A DNA stretch of 64,000 nucleotides from Planctomycetota bacterium (GTDB taxonomy: Bacteria; Planctomycetota; Planctomycetia; Gemmatales; Gemmataceae): positions 17,485-81,484 of the forward strand of contig JACPZP010000045.1 in NCBI GenBank assembly GCA_016195405.1, given 5' to 3'. Every line of letters starts with the position of its first letter. The first letter of the stretch is position 1. A model generated the notes under the pieces. The model searched no databases and was not told where the DNA came from. It saw only the letters and a program-made list of their open reading frames with translations. Shown piece by piece: positions 45,549 through 55,138 of the stretch. The translations under genes and the position numbers were made by a program.

Positions 45549-45853
45549 AATGAAATCTCCTCGCCTCCAATGCGCAAAATGTTGTGATCCTTTTTCCCCA
45601 CCGCGATGAGCGCCACTTCCTTCTTATCATTGTTCACGTCGTAAAAGACGCGAAGGGCGCCTACTCGCAACTCCCATGGCGCCACCACAGTCTCCTCAAG
45701 TTGTTTGCGGTTCCGCGTTGGCTTGTCGAGTTGATGCCTAAACTGCTTCTCTACTTCGTCGAGCACTACTTGCTGCTCCCGCTTTCCCAAGCTCTTGATG
45801 TGATTCTCCGCCCTAGGGGAAACGTGGATCTCGTACATGATTACCCGTTTCAT
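45545..45853 (-). CDS. Type II toxin, RelE/ParE-like
   Basis: This 102-residue protein begins MKRVIMYEIHVSPRAENHIK. The RelE/ParE fold signature is AENHIKSLGKREQQVVLDEV, a Leu/Pro-rich loop and WELRVGALRVFYDVNNDKKE, followed by VALIAVGKKDHN. RelE enzymes cut ribosome-bound mRNA; ParE binds gyrase. I cannot decide between these from sequence alone. AGGG precedes ATG 45853; an ATG at 45838 is possible. Paired with the Phd-like antitoxin. Confidence 0.82.
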   Translation of the reverse strand: MKRVIMYEIHVSPRAENHIKSLGKREQQVVLDEVEKQFRHQLDKPTRNRKQLEETVVAPWELRVGALRVFYDVNNDKKEVALIAVGKKDHNILRIGGEEISL

Positions 45854-45890
45854 CGATCCCTAGCGTTCCGGCAACGCTTCCGTCGCTATT

Positions 45891-47813
45891 CTACCCAATC
45901 CGCTGATCCAGATACAGCCGCTCCAGCGCCTGCACTTCGTCGGCCTCATACGCCGATTTATCCGAGCGGAGCACGGCGACCTTCGGGTCGCGCAGGCTTA
46001 GCCGTCCGTCCTTGTCATGTTGAACGATGCCTTCAAACTTGACTGTCACGACGATCGCAGGGCGGAATTCCAGGCCGGGACGCACTCCGGAGGCGCTGGG
46101 CCTTTCAATGCGGCGACCGGTCAAGAGGCCCATGCGCATCACCTCGGACTGGATGTGCAGGTCGCGAGCTTTGTCGACACCGGCCACGTCGCCGACGATG
46201 TCGAAGCCGCCGCTGTCGTTGCGAGCGCCGATCACGTAGGAGCCAAACAGACCGACGTTCTCTTTCGACGTCACGGCCAAAACGCCGCCCAGTAGCACCA
46301 AGTCGAGCGTGATCTCCGGCTTGCGCTTCACCCAGGCGGGGTCGCGGCTCGCCAGGTGATAGGGGCCGTTCAAATCCTTGGCGATGATTCCTTCATAGCC
46401 CTGCGCGCGGAAGTGATGGAATAGGCGATTGAGATCTTCCTTGGTCTCGGCCATCTGCCCTTCGGACAGAAGAAGCGGCACCGGCAACGGCAGGCCCGCA
46501 ACCGGAGCGAGCAATGCCGTCAGGTGTTGCCGGCGCGCCGAAAGCGGCAGCCGCGTCAAATCCTGGCCGTTGAGATAGAGAATATCGAATGCGGCAAAAC
46601 GGAGCTGCACGGGCCGGACCGGCTCGCCCTGAAGCGTCGTGTAGACTTCGTACACCGTCGCCGGCCGGGCGCCCTCAAGTCCGACCACGTTGCCGTATAG
46701 CTCGCCATCGACGATGACGGTCTTCGCGGGCAAAAACGGTATCGTGCGGCTCATGCCGGGAATGATCTCCAACCAGTCCCCGCGATTGCGCGTGTAGGCG
46801 CCGCACAAGATCGCACCGCGAGCATCGGTCGATTTGTGCAGGAGCAGCCGGATGCCGTCGTACTTGCGCTCGACCCAGATCGGATATTTTTTGATATCCT
46901 CGACGCTGCCCGACGCCAGTGCAGGCCGCACGGGCGAGAGCGGCCGAAGCTGTATCTTCCGCAGCCCCTCCGGTCCCGCTTCGGTGAGGACGCGGGCCAC
47001 ATGCAAGGGATCGGTGACGGCCATCGCGTGCTCGACCTGTTCGGGCGGCAGCTTAAAGCGCTCGCCAAGAAGCCTGGTCAACAGCGGCCCCTGATAATCG
47101 AACCCGAAGCCGGCATTGCGGATGAGCAGCTTAGCGAGAAAATACGCCTCCATTTTGCCGCAGCGATCGAGTAGCGAACGCAAAACTTCGAGCTTACGAA
47201 GCGTTCGCTGTCCCGGCAGGAAGCGAAGGCATTCCAGCACTTCGAGCGCTGTCAGCGGCGGCTCGCCCTTCACCTCCTTGAACGCCTCGGCGAAGAGCAC
47301 CGCCGCGTCGCCGACGTTCGTGAGCCTATCCAGAATGCTCGAGCGCGGCAGGAGGCGGATGGAACGCAACAGTCGAATCAGGCTGTCGCGGCGAAACGTG
47401 CTGCGTTTGCCCAGAAACGGATCGCCAAGCAGACAGGCGATCTTTTGCAGGAGCGTCAGGCCGATGTCCTTATCGAGGAACCGGCGCACCAGGTTTTCGA
47501 GTGGCTCGCCCGCCGGCTGCCAAACGATGCCGAAGATCTGCCCGGCGCGCTCGCCCGACAATCCCGATAACGGCAAGAACAATCCTCGGCACAGGCTGTA
47601 AAACGGAATCGAATCGAACACCCGGGGCGAGAGCGGCCCCGGCTTCCCGCGGGCCAGATTCTCAATGGTGAACTGCAGGTGCATCGGCAAATCGACCGTT
47701 CGCCCCAACTCATCCGCCTCCCGATGATGATGCCCGATGCCGCGCGTGAACTCGGCTAGGTCGGCGGCTTCGGCGTACCAAGCGCGAATGTCGTTGGTGT
47801 TGAGGATTTTCAT
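45891..47813 (-). CDS. ATP-dependent DNA ligase
   Basis: This 640-residue ligase has an N-terminal helical DNA-binding domain (about 60-270, with LEVLECLRFLPGQRTLRKLE and MEAYFLAKLLIRNAGFG). The adenylation domain has motif I VERKYDGIR (Lys317 nucleophile), DWLEIIPG, motif IIIa-type VIVDGELYG, YEGIIAKDLNGPY (motif IV) and WVKRKPE (motif V). An OB domain (about 510-635) ends the protein. This is the long Lig1-like type with an N-terminal DNA-binding domain, not the LigD or short minimal type. The start MKILNTNDIR at 47813 is preferred to an in-frame extension. It may repair nicks beside the usual NAD ligase. Confidence 0.92.
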   Translation of the reverse strand: MKILNTNDIRAWYAEAADLAEFTRGIGHHHREADELGRTVDLPMHLQFTIENLARGKPGPLSPRVFDSIPFYSLCRGLFLPLSGLSGERAGQIFGIVWQPAGEPLENLVRRFLDKDIGLTLLQKIACLLGDPFLGKRSTFRRDSLIRLLRSIRLLPRSSILDRLTNVGDAAVLFAEAFKEVKGEPPLTALEVLECLRFLPGQRTLRKLEVLRSLLDRCGKMEAYFLAKLLIRNAGFGFDYQGPLLTRLLGERFKLPPEQVEHAMAVTDPLHVARVLTEAGPEGLRKIQLRPLSPVRPALASGSVEDIKKYPIWVERKYDGIRLLLHKSTDARGAILCGAYTRNRGDWLEIIPGMSRTIPFLPAKTVIVDGELYGNVVGLEGARPATVYEVYTTLQGEPVRPVQLRFAAFDILYLNGQDLTRLPLSARRQHLTALLAPVAGLPLPVPLLLSEGQMAETKEDLNRLFHHFRAQGYEGIIAKDLNGPYHLASRDPAWVKRKPEITLDLVLLGGVLAVTSKENVGLFGSYVIGARNDSGGFDIVGDVAGVDKARDLHIQSEVMRMGLLTGRRIERPSASGVRPGLEFRPAIVVTVKFEGIVQHDKDGRLSLRDPKVAVLRSDKSAYEADEVQALERLYLDQRIG

Positions 47814-48256
47814 ACTGGACACCAATTCCAGCCTAATCGAGTTTATTTTGGCCGTTCCACGATAATACCATTTGTCGGGAGTTGGGCAAGACAACGGATG
47901 CAAGGGCCCGGATTTTCTCAATGAATAGGTTCCGACGATCGTTTCTCTCGATTTGCGGCATCGTTCAAGTCAGGGTAACACCATCCAAGAATTCGTTGTG
48001 TCGCCACCCCCCCACACACCCCTGGCGACGCAATTCAATGGAATGGCTCGCACCTTAACTTACCAAGCGACAAAGACTTACTGAATGAAGCGAACAGATT
48101 CGTCGGGGGGGGTGGCCGGAAAAGGTCCCGTGACAAAACGAGCTTTCTTTGCTAATTGGCTTGGACATGCTGCTAACATCCAAACTCCTGCTGGACGGCC
48201 CCGCGCGCCAGTTTTCCTTGAGTTTCTGAACGGATGTTAGTTTTCGCGCGCGTACA
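47814..48256. other. Divergent intergenic region
   Basis: These 443 bp separate the ligase and the P-loop/pentapeptide gene and should hold both promoters. I see one weak hairpin (GTCGCCA/TGGCGAC around 48000-48028, loop rich in C) and otherwise nothing I can name. Confidence 0.4.
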
Positions 48257-50146
48257 ATGGATTCCGAAAGCGAATCCCATTGGTGCGTCATGGTTCCGCC
48301 CCGCCGAGCTTCCGTCCGACCTCGTGTCTACGCGCACGTCGGCGGTACCTTGGTCCTCGAAGAGCAGGTTCTTGAGCTTATCGCCGCCGGCAAACGAGGG
48401 GCAATCGCTCTTGTGGGGAAGGAAGGCGCCGGCAAGACGACAGCCCTGCAACATCTGGCCGCGATCGTGCCCGAAAATGCCGGCGTTGTCCTTCTCGATG
48501 AGCCCGATCAATCGCAAGTCGAACAGTTCGTGCATGATGGAATGGTTGTATATAGCGCCGTCACGCCGCTTGCAGTGTCTCATCTCGCAATCCATCTTCT
48601 TGCCCCATGGACACGGGACGAGCTGATCGAATACCTGCTCGCCGAACACAAAGACAGCTGCGCCGCCGTCATGGCGCGGATTTCGCAGGAGGATCTCAGG
48701 CTCTTGAGCGGCGCGCCGCACTTGTGGCGCATCGTCCTCGACGGGCTCGCCGCTGATCCGAAACTTGTCGGCGCGGACCGAACACTGTGCCGATTCGTAG
48801 AGCGCGGCGTCGGCGAACCAAGGTCACTGCGTCGCCTGCGCCAAAGTTGCCTTATGCGCTTGGCGTTGGGTCAACCGCCCGAGGACTTCTCGATAACAAT
48901 CGTGCCGCATGATGATCCGGGCTTGGACATTGCACGCGCGCTTGCTCATCCTGTCGTGCAACGGCTCCTAGCTACTGAGGAAATCGCCGACGACTTGCGT
49001 CAGAAGGCCCCGTGTACGTATCTTGTCCATCGCTTGCCTTGGGACCTTGTCGATACGGCCGGACTGACATTGGCGGGTGATCGGCGGGCCCTGCACCATC
49101 TGCACGCTCTTCTCGATGGCAATGGAAAGGTGCACGCAATGGCCGCCAGCCTTTTGCACGCCGCCGGAATCAACTGGATTCCGCCCAAAAAGTTCCAAGG
49201 GAGTCTCGAAGGCGCGTACCTTGCAAAGGCCTGTTGGGCGAAGGTGTCGCTTCAAAACCTCAGTATTAATGACGCCGATCTCTCAGGTGCCAATCTTCGC
49301 AGCGGCAACCTCTTTCGCGCTCGCGCTGTGCAGGTGAATTTTCGGGGCGCCGTCCTAAAAGGCGCGACTTTGGAGCATGGCGACTTCACGGCAGCGGACT
49401 TTAGTGATGCCGAGCTAACCGAAGCTCGCGCAATCCGTTCCAATTTCAGCGGCGCCAAGCTGGAGAACGCTAATCTCGACGGCGGCGTTTTCACAAGCGC
49501 CAATTTTGAGGCTGCCAACCTAAATCAAGCCAAGCTACAGGGCGACTTCGCCGACGCAAACTTCACGAATGCCGGCGTGACGGATGCCGACTTCACAAAT
49601 GCCGATCTCTCGGAATCGTGCCTGAACGGTCTCGATCTCCGCGAAACTAACTTGACCGGTGCCAACCTCAGCGGCGCCGAGCTGGAAGGCGCGATTCTCG
49701 AACATCTGGTGCTCCCCTCGGCCAATTTTGCCAAGGCCAGTCTTGTCAAGGCCCTTCTAACCGGAACCGTCATCCCATCCGGCAACTTCGACGGCGCCGA
49801 TCTCCGCGAGGCCGGCATGGCCGAGATTGAATGGGAAGACGCATCCCTGCGCAATGCCGACCTTCGCGGCGTTTCCTTCCATCTTGGTTCTTCGCGCAGC
49901 GGCCGCGTCGGCAGCCCGATTGCCTGCGAAGGCAGCCGCACCGGCTTCTACACCGACGACTACGACGAGCAAAGCTTTAAAGCTCCGGAAGAAATCCGTA
50001 AAGCCAACTTGTGCCGCGCCGACCTTCGCGGCGCCCGCATCGACGACGTCGACTTCTACCTCGTCGACCTGCGCGGCGCTCGATATGATCCCGCTCAAGA
50101 AAGGATCCTGCGCCAATCGGGTGCGATACTGAAGTCGCGTGTCTAG
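48257..50146 (+). CDS. P-loop NTPase fused to pentapeptide repeats
   Basis: This is a 629-residue protein. An N-terminal NTPase-like domain has Walker A GKEGAGKT (54-61) and GVVLLDEPD (76-84) as Walker B candidate. A helical region of about 200 residues follows. From about 320 to 610 there are pentapeptide repeats of the A(D/N)Lxx type (NDADLSGANLRSGNLFRARA and many more) forming a right-handed quadrilateral beta-helix. The end has another repeat block with LCRADLRGARIDDVDFYLVD. Pentapeptide proteins can mimic DNA or act as scaffolds. The STAND-like fusion suggests a sensor or scaffold, possibly in defence or signalling, which is inferred. No effector domain is seen. Confidence 0.8.
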   Translation: MDSESESHWCVMVPPRRASVRPRVYAHVGGTLVLEEQVLELIAAGKRGAIALVGKEGAGKTTALQHLAAIVPENAGVVLLDEPDQSQVEQFVHDGMVVYSAVTPLAVSHLAIHLLAPWTRDELIEYLLAEHKDSCAAVMARISQEDLRLLSGAPHLWRIVLDGLAADPKLVGADRTLCRFVERGVGEPRSLRRLRQSCLMRLALGQPPEDFSITIVPHDDPGLDIARALAHPVVQRLLATEEIADDLRQKAPCTYLVHRLPWDLVDTAGLTLAGDRRALHHLHALLDGNGKVHAMAASLLHAAGINWIPPKKFQGSLEGAYLAKACWAKVSLQNLSINDADLSGANLRSGNLFRARAVQVNFRGAVLKGATLEHGDFTAADFSDAELTEARAIRSNFSGAKLENANLDGGVFTSANFEAANLNQAKLQGDFADANFTNAGVTDADFTNADLSESCLNGLDLRETNLTGANLSGAELEGAILEHLVLPSANFAKASLVKALLTGTVIPSGNFDGADLREAGMAEIEWEDASLRNADLRGVSFHLGSSRSGRVGSPIACEGSRTGFYTDDYDEQSFKAPEEIRKANLCRADLRGARIDDVDFYLVDLRGARYDPAQERILRQSGAILKSRV

Positions 50147-50198
50147 TTAATCCCTCGGCTGAGGCCGGGGCTCGCTCAATCATGTCGGAGGATGTCTC

Positions 50199-53147
50199 TT
50201 GGTCCTTCTGATCTTCGCCGTCACTTTGTTCGTCAGCGCCTTTCTGCTGTTTCTGGTGCAACCGCTTATTGGCAAGATGATTCTGCCCAGGCTAGGCGGC
50301 ACGGCGCAGGTCTGGAGCACGTGCATGCTTTTCTTCCAGTTGACGTTGCTTCTGGGCTATTTCTATACGCACGCGACTTCGAAGCTGCCCTTACGCAGAC
50401 AGATGCTTCTGCACTGCCTCCTGCTGATCGCGCCTCTGGTTTTCTTGATTCCCAAAGGCATCGCCCAGGACAACCCATTGTCGATTGAAGGCTGGATGCC
50501 GCCGCCCGGCGCCAATCCGATCGCCTCCACTCTGGTCCTTTTGACTCTGGTGGTCGGATTGCCTTTTCTGGTCGTGTCCACCAGCGCTCCGTTGCTGCAG
50601 AAATGGTTTTCACACACCGGCCATCCCGCCGCCGGCGATCCCTACTTCCTTTACGGCGCCAGCAATCTGGGCAGTCTCCTATCGCTGGTGCTCTACCCTT
50701 TCGCCGTGGAACCCATGATGCAATTGCCGACGCAATCCTGGGTTTGGACCGTTGCGTATATCGTCTTGGGCCTCTTGATCTGGGTTTGCGCATTGACGGT
50801 CTTCAAGCGCGGACACGTCTCGTTGCAAGCTGATTTGATACCGGCCGCGCCGGCCGCGCCGGTCGCGCCGGTCGCGCCCGCGCCGGCCGCGCCCGCGCGA
50901 GCCGCATCCAAGGCGATTGCTAGGGCGCCCATGCATTTGCCCAACACCGACAAGGTCACGGGACGGCGGCGCCTGCGCTGGGTGCTTTTGGCCTTCGCTC
51001 CGTCCAGCCTCATGCTCGGCGTGACCAGCTACGTATCGGTCGACCTGTCGCCGTTTCCCTTGCTCTGGGTCATTCCATTGGCCCTCTACCTCTTGTCCTT
51101 CATCCTGGTGTTTTCCAAGGCGCCGACGCCGTGGATCGGCAGGCCGCACAAGTTCGTCGTGTGGGCGGGTGTGCCGGGCATTTTGGCCATCTGTTTCATC
51201 CTTCTTCGCGGCAGCTTCGATCCGTTCGTCGGCACCTGGGTTTCCTTCCTTGGGTTTTTCCTGGTGGCGCTCGTTTGCCACGGCGAGCTGGCCAAAGATC
51301 GGCCCCCGCCGGTGCATTTGACGGACTACTTTCTGTGGATGTCGGTCGGCGGCGCCCTGGGCGGCATCTTCAACGGCCTGCTCGCACCGCTGCTTTTCGC
51401 CGGCGTCGCGGAGTATCCCATCGCCATCGCCGCCGCCTGTTTCCTCCGGCCCACTCCCAAACGAGACGGCTGGCTCGATCAACGGCTCATGAAATCTCTC
51501 CCGAAGCTGGAAAAATGGTCGGTCGACACCGGCGACCGGCTCGCCCAAGTCTTCGAGCTGCCCCCGCCCGGCAGCCACTGGTTTTTGAACGTGCTGCTCG
51601 ATCTGCTTTTCGCCTCGTGCGTCTTCGCTTTGACTCTGTGGATTCGCAACAACGCCGTCAGTGCTTGGGGTTGGTTCAACAATGACCCCCACCAGCGCAA
51701 TAGCCTCGTGTCTATGCTTAGAACCCTCGGCGTGGCTTTCGATCCAAGAGGCGCCGTCGAATACCGGGAGAAGCTAGACCGCTTTCTTCCGCTGGCACTG
51801 CTGGGCCCCCCGCTTCTCGTGTGCGCCGCCGTCGGCTTTCGACGGGCAATGCGGTTCGGGCTCTGCGTCTCGGCGCTGCTCGTTGCCACTCGGAACGATA
51901 GCGGTTGGGAACATGGCGCCGGACAAGCGCCGGTTTACGCCGGCCGCAGTTATTTTGGTGTGATGCGCGTCCATGAAGAAATCGAATTCAAGTTGTCCGA
52001 TCCCGAGATTACCAACGTCGCCAACATCGGGGACAAGGACATCAACAACCATCCCAACGGTCTCTACACCCACTTGTTTCACGGCACCACCGATCACGGC
52101 AAGAACTACCATGAGCCCAAAGTGCTGCGCCGTCTGGCCACGACCTACTTCCACCGCAAGGGCCCGGTAGGCGCCATGATGGAGCGCTGGAACTGGGCGC
52201 CAGGACCCCAGAACACCTATGGGGCGGACCTGCGCTTACCCGCCTCCATCGTGGGCCTGGGGGCCGTCCCGCTCGGCACGGCCAACTTGCCGGTCGAACA
52301 GCTCACCGCGTGTTGGTCCGAGCCGCCCTACGCCGTCATCGGCTTAGGCACCGGCATCATGGCTTCTTATGGCCGCTGCCTGCAGCACGTGACCTTTTAC
52401 GAAATCGATGATCTCATTCGCCATTTCTCCCTGCCTCCCAATGATCGCTTTCTGTTGCCGGATCGCGATGACCCGTATTTCACTTACTTGATCGACGCCG
52501 TTCGCCGCGGCAGCAACCTGGAAATGGTCATGGGCGACGCCCGGCTGTCGATGGCCCAGGAGCGGCCCGAGGCCAGCGCGCTTTACGCTATGCCGGCGGC
52601 CGGGAATGCTTGGCCCTCGCGTGAAAGACGGCTCTACAGCAAGCACGCCTGCGCGAAACCAGTCTTCGCCAAGCGTGAACACTATTACAAAGTGATCGTA
52701 GTCGACGCTTTCAGCTCGGACGCGATTCCGATTCACCTCATCACCAAAGAGGCCTTCGAATTGTATTTCAGCAAGCTGGCCGACGACGGCGTCATCTGCG
52801 TGCACACTTCCAATCGCCACATGGACCTCGTCAAGCCGGTCGTCGATATCGCCCATCACTTGAACAAGAAATGGCGTGTCGGCATGGAATTTGTCGGCCA
52901 AGCGCGTTATTTGGGCCAAACGGTTGGCTCGCAGCACGTCATGCTCGCGAATTACGAAACGATCAAGCTCGCCGACGGCAAGGAGTTCCAACTCCTGCCT
53001 CCTGACGGCGACATCAACCGCGGCCATGGCTCCGGCCTGGAATGGCGCACCCACACCAGTAGCACGCCGACGCACACTTATCGGCTGCCTCCCGGCATGC
53101 GCCTCTGGACCGACGATTATTCGAACATCATCAGCATTCTGTACTAA
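50199..53147 (+). CDS. Membrane-fused spermidine-synthase-like protein
   Basis: This 982-residue protein has many membrane helices in the first 550 residues (AVTLFVSAFLLFLVQPLIGK and following), interrupted near 207-240 by a Pro/Ala-rich linker of PAAPVAPV units. The last 270 residues form a methyltransferase-like spermidine-synthase fold: YAVIGLGTGIMASYGRCLQH, VTFYEIDD and VIVVDAFSSDAIPIHLITKE. The start is a TTG at 50199 with GGAGG upstream; ATG at 50192 is out of frame. Fused proteins of this kind are widespread and seldom make spermidine; many may act on secreted or lipid substrates. Possibly an aminopropyltransferase-like enzyme. The acceptor is not known. Confidence 0.85.
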   Translation: MVLLIFAVTLFVSAFLLFLVQPLIGKMILPRLGGTAQVWSTCMLFFQLTLLLGYFYTHATSKLPLRRQMLLHCLLLIAPLVFLIPKGIAQDNPLSIEGWMPPPGANPIASTLVLLTLVVGLPFLVVSTSAPLLQKWFSHTGHPAAGDPYFLYGASNLGSLLSLVLYPFAVEPMMQLPTQSWVWTVAYIVLGLLIWVCALTVFKRGHVSLQADLIPAAPAAPVAPVAPAPAAPARAASKAIARAPMHLPNTDKVTGRRRLRWVLLAFAPSSLMLGVTSYVSVDLSPFPLLWVIPLALYLLSFILVFSKAPTPWIGRPHKFVVWAGVPGILAICFILLRGSFDPFVGTWVSFLGFFLVALVCHGELAKDRPPPVHLTDYFLWMSVGGALGGIFNGLLAPLLFAGVAEYPIAIAAACFLRPTPKRDGWLDQRLMKSLPKLEKWSVDTGDRLAQVFELPPPGSHWFLNVLLDLLFASCVFALTLWIRNNAVSAWGWFNNDPHQRNSLVSMLRTLGVAFDPRGAVEYREKLDRFLPLALLGPPLLVCAAVGFRRAMRFGLCVSALLVATRNDSGWEHGAGQAPVYAGRSYFGVMRVHEEIEFKLSDPEITNVANIGDKDINNHPNGLYTHLFHGTTDHGKNYHEPKVLRRLATTYFHRKGPVGAMMERWNWAPGPQNTYGADLRLPASIVGLGAVPLGTANLPVEQLTACWSEPPYAVIGLGTGIMASYGRCLQHVTFYEIDDLIRHFSLPPNDRFLLPDRDDPYFTYLIDAVRRGSNLEMVMGDARLSMAQERPEASALYAMPAAGNAWPSRERRLYSKHACAKPVFAKREHYYKVIVVDAFSSDAIPIHLITKEAFELYFSKLADDGVICVHTSNRHMDLVKPVVDIAHHLNKKWRVGMEFVGQARYLGQTVGSQHVMLANYETIKLADGKEFQLLPPDGDINRGHGSGLEWRTHTSSTPTHTYRLPPGMRLWTDDYSNIISILY

Positions 53148-53307
53148 CCGGCGTAGAAGAAATCCAAGGATTTGGAACGAATCCAGAAGTTTCATGCATT
53201 TCTCTCGAAAGTCCGAATAGCGCCTCAACAAGACCTGTCTAGCAACCTCAACTGACGCATGCGTCGCGTCCATTTCGACTCGCACCAATCACCCTGGGAG
53301 GTCCGTT

Positions 53308-53778
53308 ATGACTCTGTTCAAAACATTAAGCATTCTCAGCATCGGCATGGTGCTTCTCTTTGGCGACGCCAGAAAGGAAGCCGTCAAGAAGGATTTGCAA
53401 GGTCTTCAAGGCAAATGGCAGATGCAATCGAGCGAACGCGATGGCAAGAAAGCGCCTGACGAATTCGTGAAGACGTTCAAGCGCACGGTGAAAGACGACA
53501 CATATGTCGTGACCTTTGAGGACGGCGAAGGAGAGCACACCCTGAGCGGCAAAATAACGCTCGACCCAACCAAATCCCCGAAATGGCTGGATGCCCACAT
53601 GACCGACGGCGGAATGAAGGGCAAGACCATGGTCGCGATTTACAAACTCGAAGGCGACACGCAGACCCTATGCGTCGCCCTGCCCGGCAAAGATCGGCCG
53701 ACCGCATTCGATTCCAGCCAGGGAACATTGCTCGTTTGGAAACGCGAGAGCAAGGCGACGAAAGCAGACGGACGCTAA
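53308..53778 (+). CDS. TIGR03067 domain protein
   Basis: This 156-residue protein has a short signal-like start (MTLFKTLSILSIGMVLLFGD) and the TIGR03067 lipocalin-like pattern: LQGLQGKWQMQSSERDGKKA, then LDPTKSPKWLDAHMTDGGMK, GKTMVAIYKLEGDTQTLCVA and RPTAFDS...LLVWKRE. GGGAGG precedes the ATG. Dozens of copies occur in planctomycete genomes and their role is unknown. The gene at 63079-63474 is a distant paralogue. Confidence 0.85.
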   Translation: MTLFKTLSILSIGMVLLFGDARKEAVKKDLQGLQGKWQMQSSERDGKKAPDEFVKTFKRTVKDDTYVVTFEDGEGEHTLSGKITLDPTKSPKWLDAHMTDGGMKGKTMVAIYKLEGDTQTLCVALPGKDRPTAFDSSQGTLLVWKRESKATKADGR

Positions 53779-53883
53779 ACACGCTCGTCACTTGGGACGA
53801 GCAGAAAGGAGGCAAATTTGACGAGACTTCGTTCGCGCATCCGTTAGACTGGAGAGACCCCAAGTATCCGAGGCGCGAACCCC

Positions 53884-55041
53884 ATGAGCGACTTCAAGCC
53901 CATCGGCGAGGACCTTCCCGATCCCGGCGACAGCTCCGGCCGATATTCGCATCGCATGCCGCCTCCTTTCGAACGTGAACCCGATGTGCCCGACGTGCTC
54001 GACGCGAACATCGCGCTCGAGATGCCGCCGCGGCCTCATCCGGGTTTCTGGTGGGCTGTCTTGTGGTGCGTGGGGTTAATCTTGGTCACGCAAATCATGC
54101 CGGGAATTCTCGGCGTCATCCTCTTCATCATTCTCAACGCCGGTGACCTCCAAGCTGGAGGAATGCGGAATCTTGAAGCCCGCATGAATTCGCCCGAATT
54201 CGCCGACGCCATGTTGCCGGCGTTCTTAGTTTCCGAGGCCTTGTCGATCGGCACGGCCTGGTTGGCCATCCGCTTAATCCTCGGCAAAGATTGGCCTCGC
54301 ATCCTTGGTCTGCGCATGCCGAGCGCTTCGCATCTCGTGTTCGCACTGATAGGATTTCCCGGTCTTCTTCTCGCCAATATCGGCATCGATGCCCTGGTCA
54401 AGCATGTGCCGAGTTTCATGGATCTGGATTCAACCACACGCATGTTCGGCGCTTGGCCCTGGCCCTTGGGCGTATTGATAATCGGTCTGGGACCCGGAAT
54501 CGGCGAAGAACTGTGGTTTCGCGGCTTTTTCGGCCGCGGACTCGTGGGCCGTTACGGCGTTTTCGCGGGCGTCATGCTGACGTCCTTCTTGTTTGGCCTG
54601 ATTCACTTGGATCCTCGGCAGGCCGTGGTGGTCATGGTAATGGGCGTCGTATTGCATCTTTGTTATCTGTCCACGCGTTCGCTCTTGGTGCCGATGCTGC
54701 TGCACACGCTCAACAATTCTCTCAGCGTCCTCGCCGTGAACGTCCCCGTGCTGCAACCGCTCAATGCTCCCGCCGAGCAGATTCACCCTCTCGTCTACGT
54801 CGCCGGAATCCTCTTGTTGGCCGCGGTGGGCTGGGCGCTTGTCAGAACGCGCAGCCGACTCGTTGACCGCCCCGATGCCGGCGGCTATCCATGGCGTCCG
54901 GCCTTTCCCAGCGTCGAGTATCCCCCGCTCACAAGCGCCACGCGAGCCGTCGCTCCCGCTCCCAATGCGCTGACCTGGATTGTTGTCATTGCCGCTTTGT
55001 TGGCCTTCGCGGTCGCGGTAACCGTGGCGGCTTTCCGTTAG
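53884..55041 (+). CDS. CPBP-family intramembrane protease
   Basis: This 385-residue protein has several membrane helices (WWAVLWCVGLILVTQIMPGI, then others) and the CPBP/Abi signature GIGEELWFRGFFGR (two Glu and Arg, about 205-214), then FGLIHLDPRQ with the second motif His. This is the type of CAAX-processing and bacteriocin-immunity proteases. The C-terminus has a soluble segment and a last membrane helix. Substrate unknown. The gene stands alone. Confidence 0.88.
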   Translation: MSDFKPIGEDLPDPGDSSGRYSHRMPPPFEREPDVPDVLDANIALEMPPRPHPGFWWAVLWCVGLILVTQIMPGILGVILFIILNAGDLQAGGMRNLEARMNSPEFADAMLPAFLVSEALSIGTAWLAIRLILGKDWPRILGLRMPSASHLVFALIGFPGLLLANIGIDALVKHVPSFMDLDSTTRMFGAWPWPLGVLIIGLGPGIGEELWFRGFFGRGLVGRYGVFAGVMLTSFLFGLIHLDPRQAVVVMVMGVVLHLCYLSTRSLLVPMLLHTLNNSLSVLAVNVPVLQPLNAPAEQIHPLVYVAGILLLAAVGWALVRTRSRLVDRPDAGGYPWRPAFPSVEYPPLTSATRAVAPAPNALTWIVVIAALLAFAVAVTVAAFR

Positions 55042-55138
55042 CTCTGTCTTGGGAGTGCGGGGATTTATCACCGCTTTAGGATTTTCGGAGCGTGGCTTCA
55101 CCCACGAAGTGGATCTTCTTGCGGGGCATTCCGCAGCC

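Noticed and set aside
45891..47813. LigD/Ku end-joining pair (ligase here with the Ku remnant at 1165)
   Set aside because: The ligase has the long N-terminal DNA-binding domain of Lig1-like enzymes and no polymerase or phosphoesterase domain, and the two loci are 45 kb apart.
50679..51692. 337-codon minus frame opposite the spermidine-synthase-like gene
   Set aside because: Shadow frame rich in Arg/Gly/Gln without domains; the plus frame has membrane helices and a methyltransferase-like fold.
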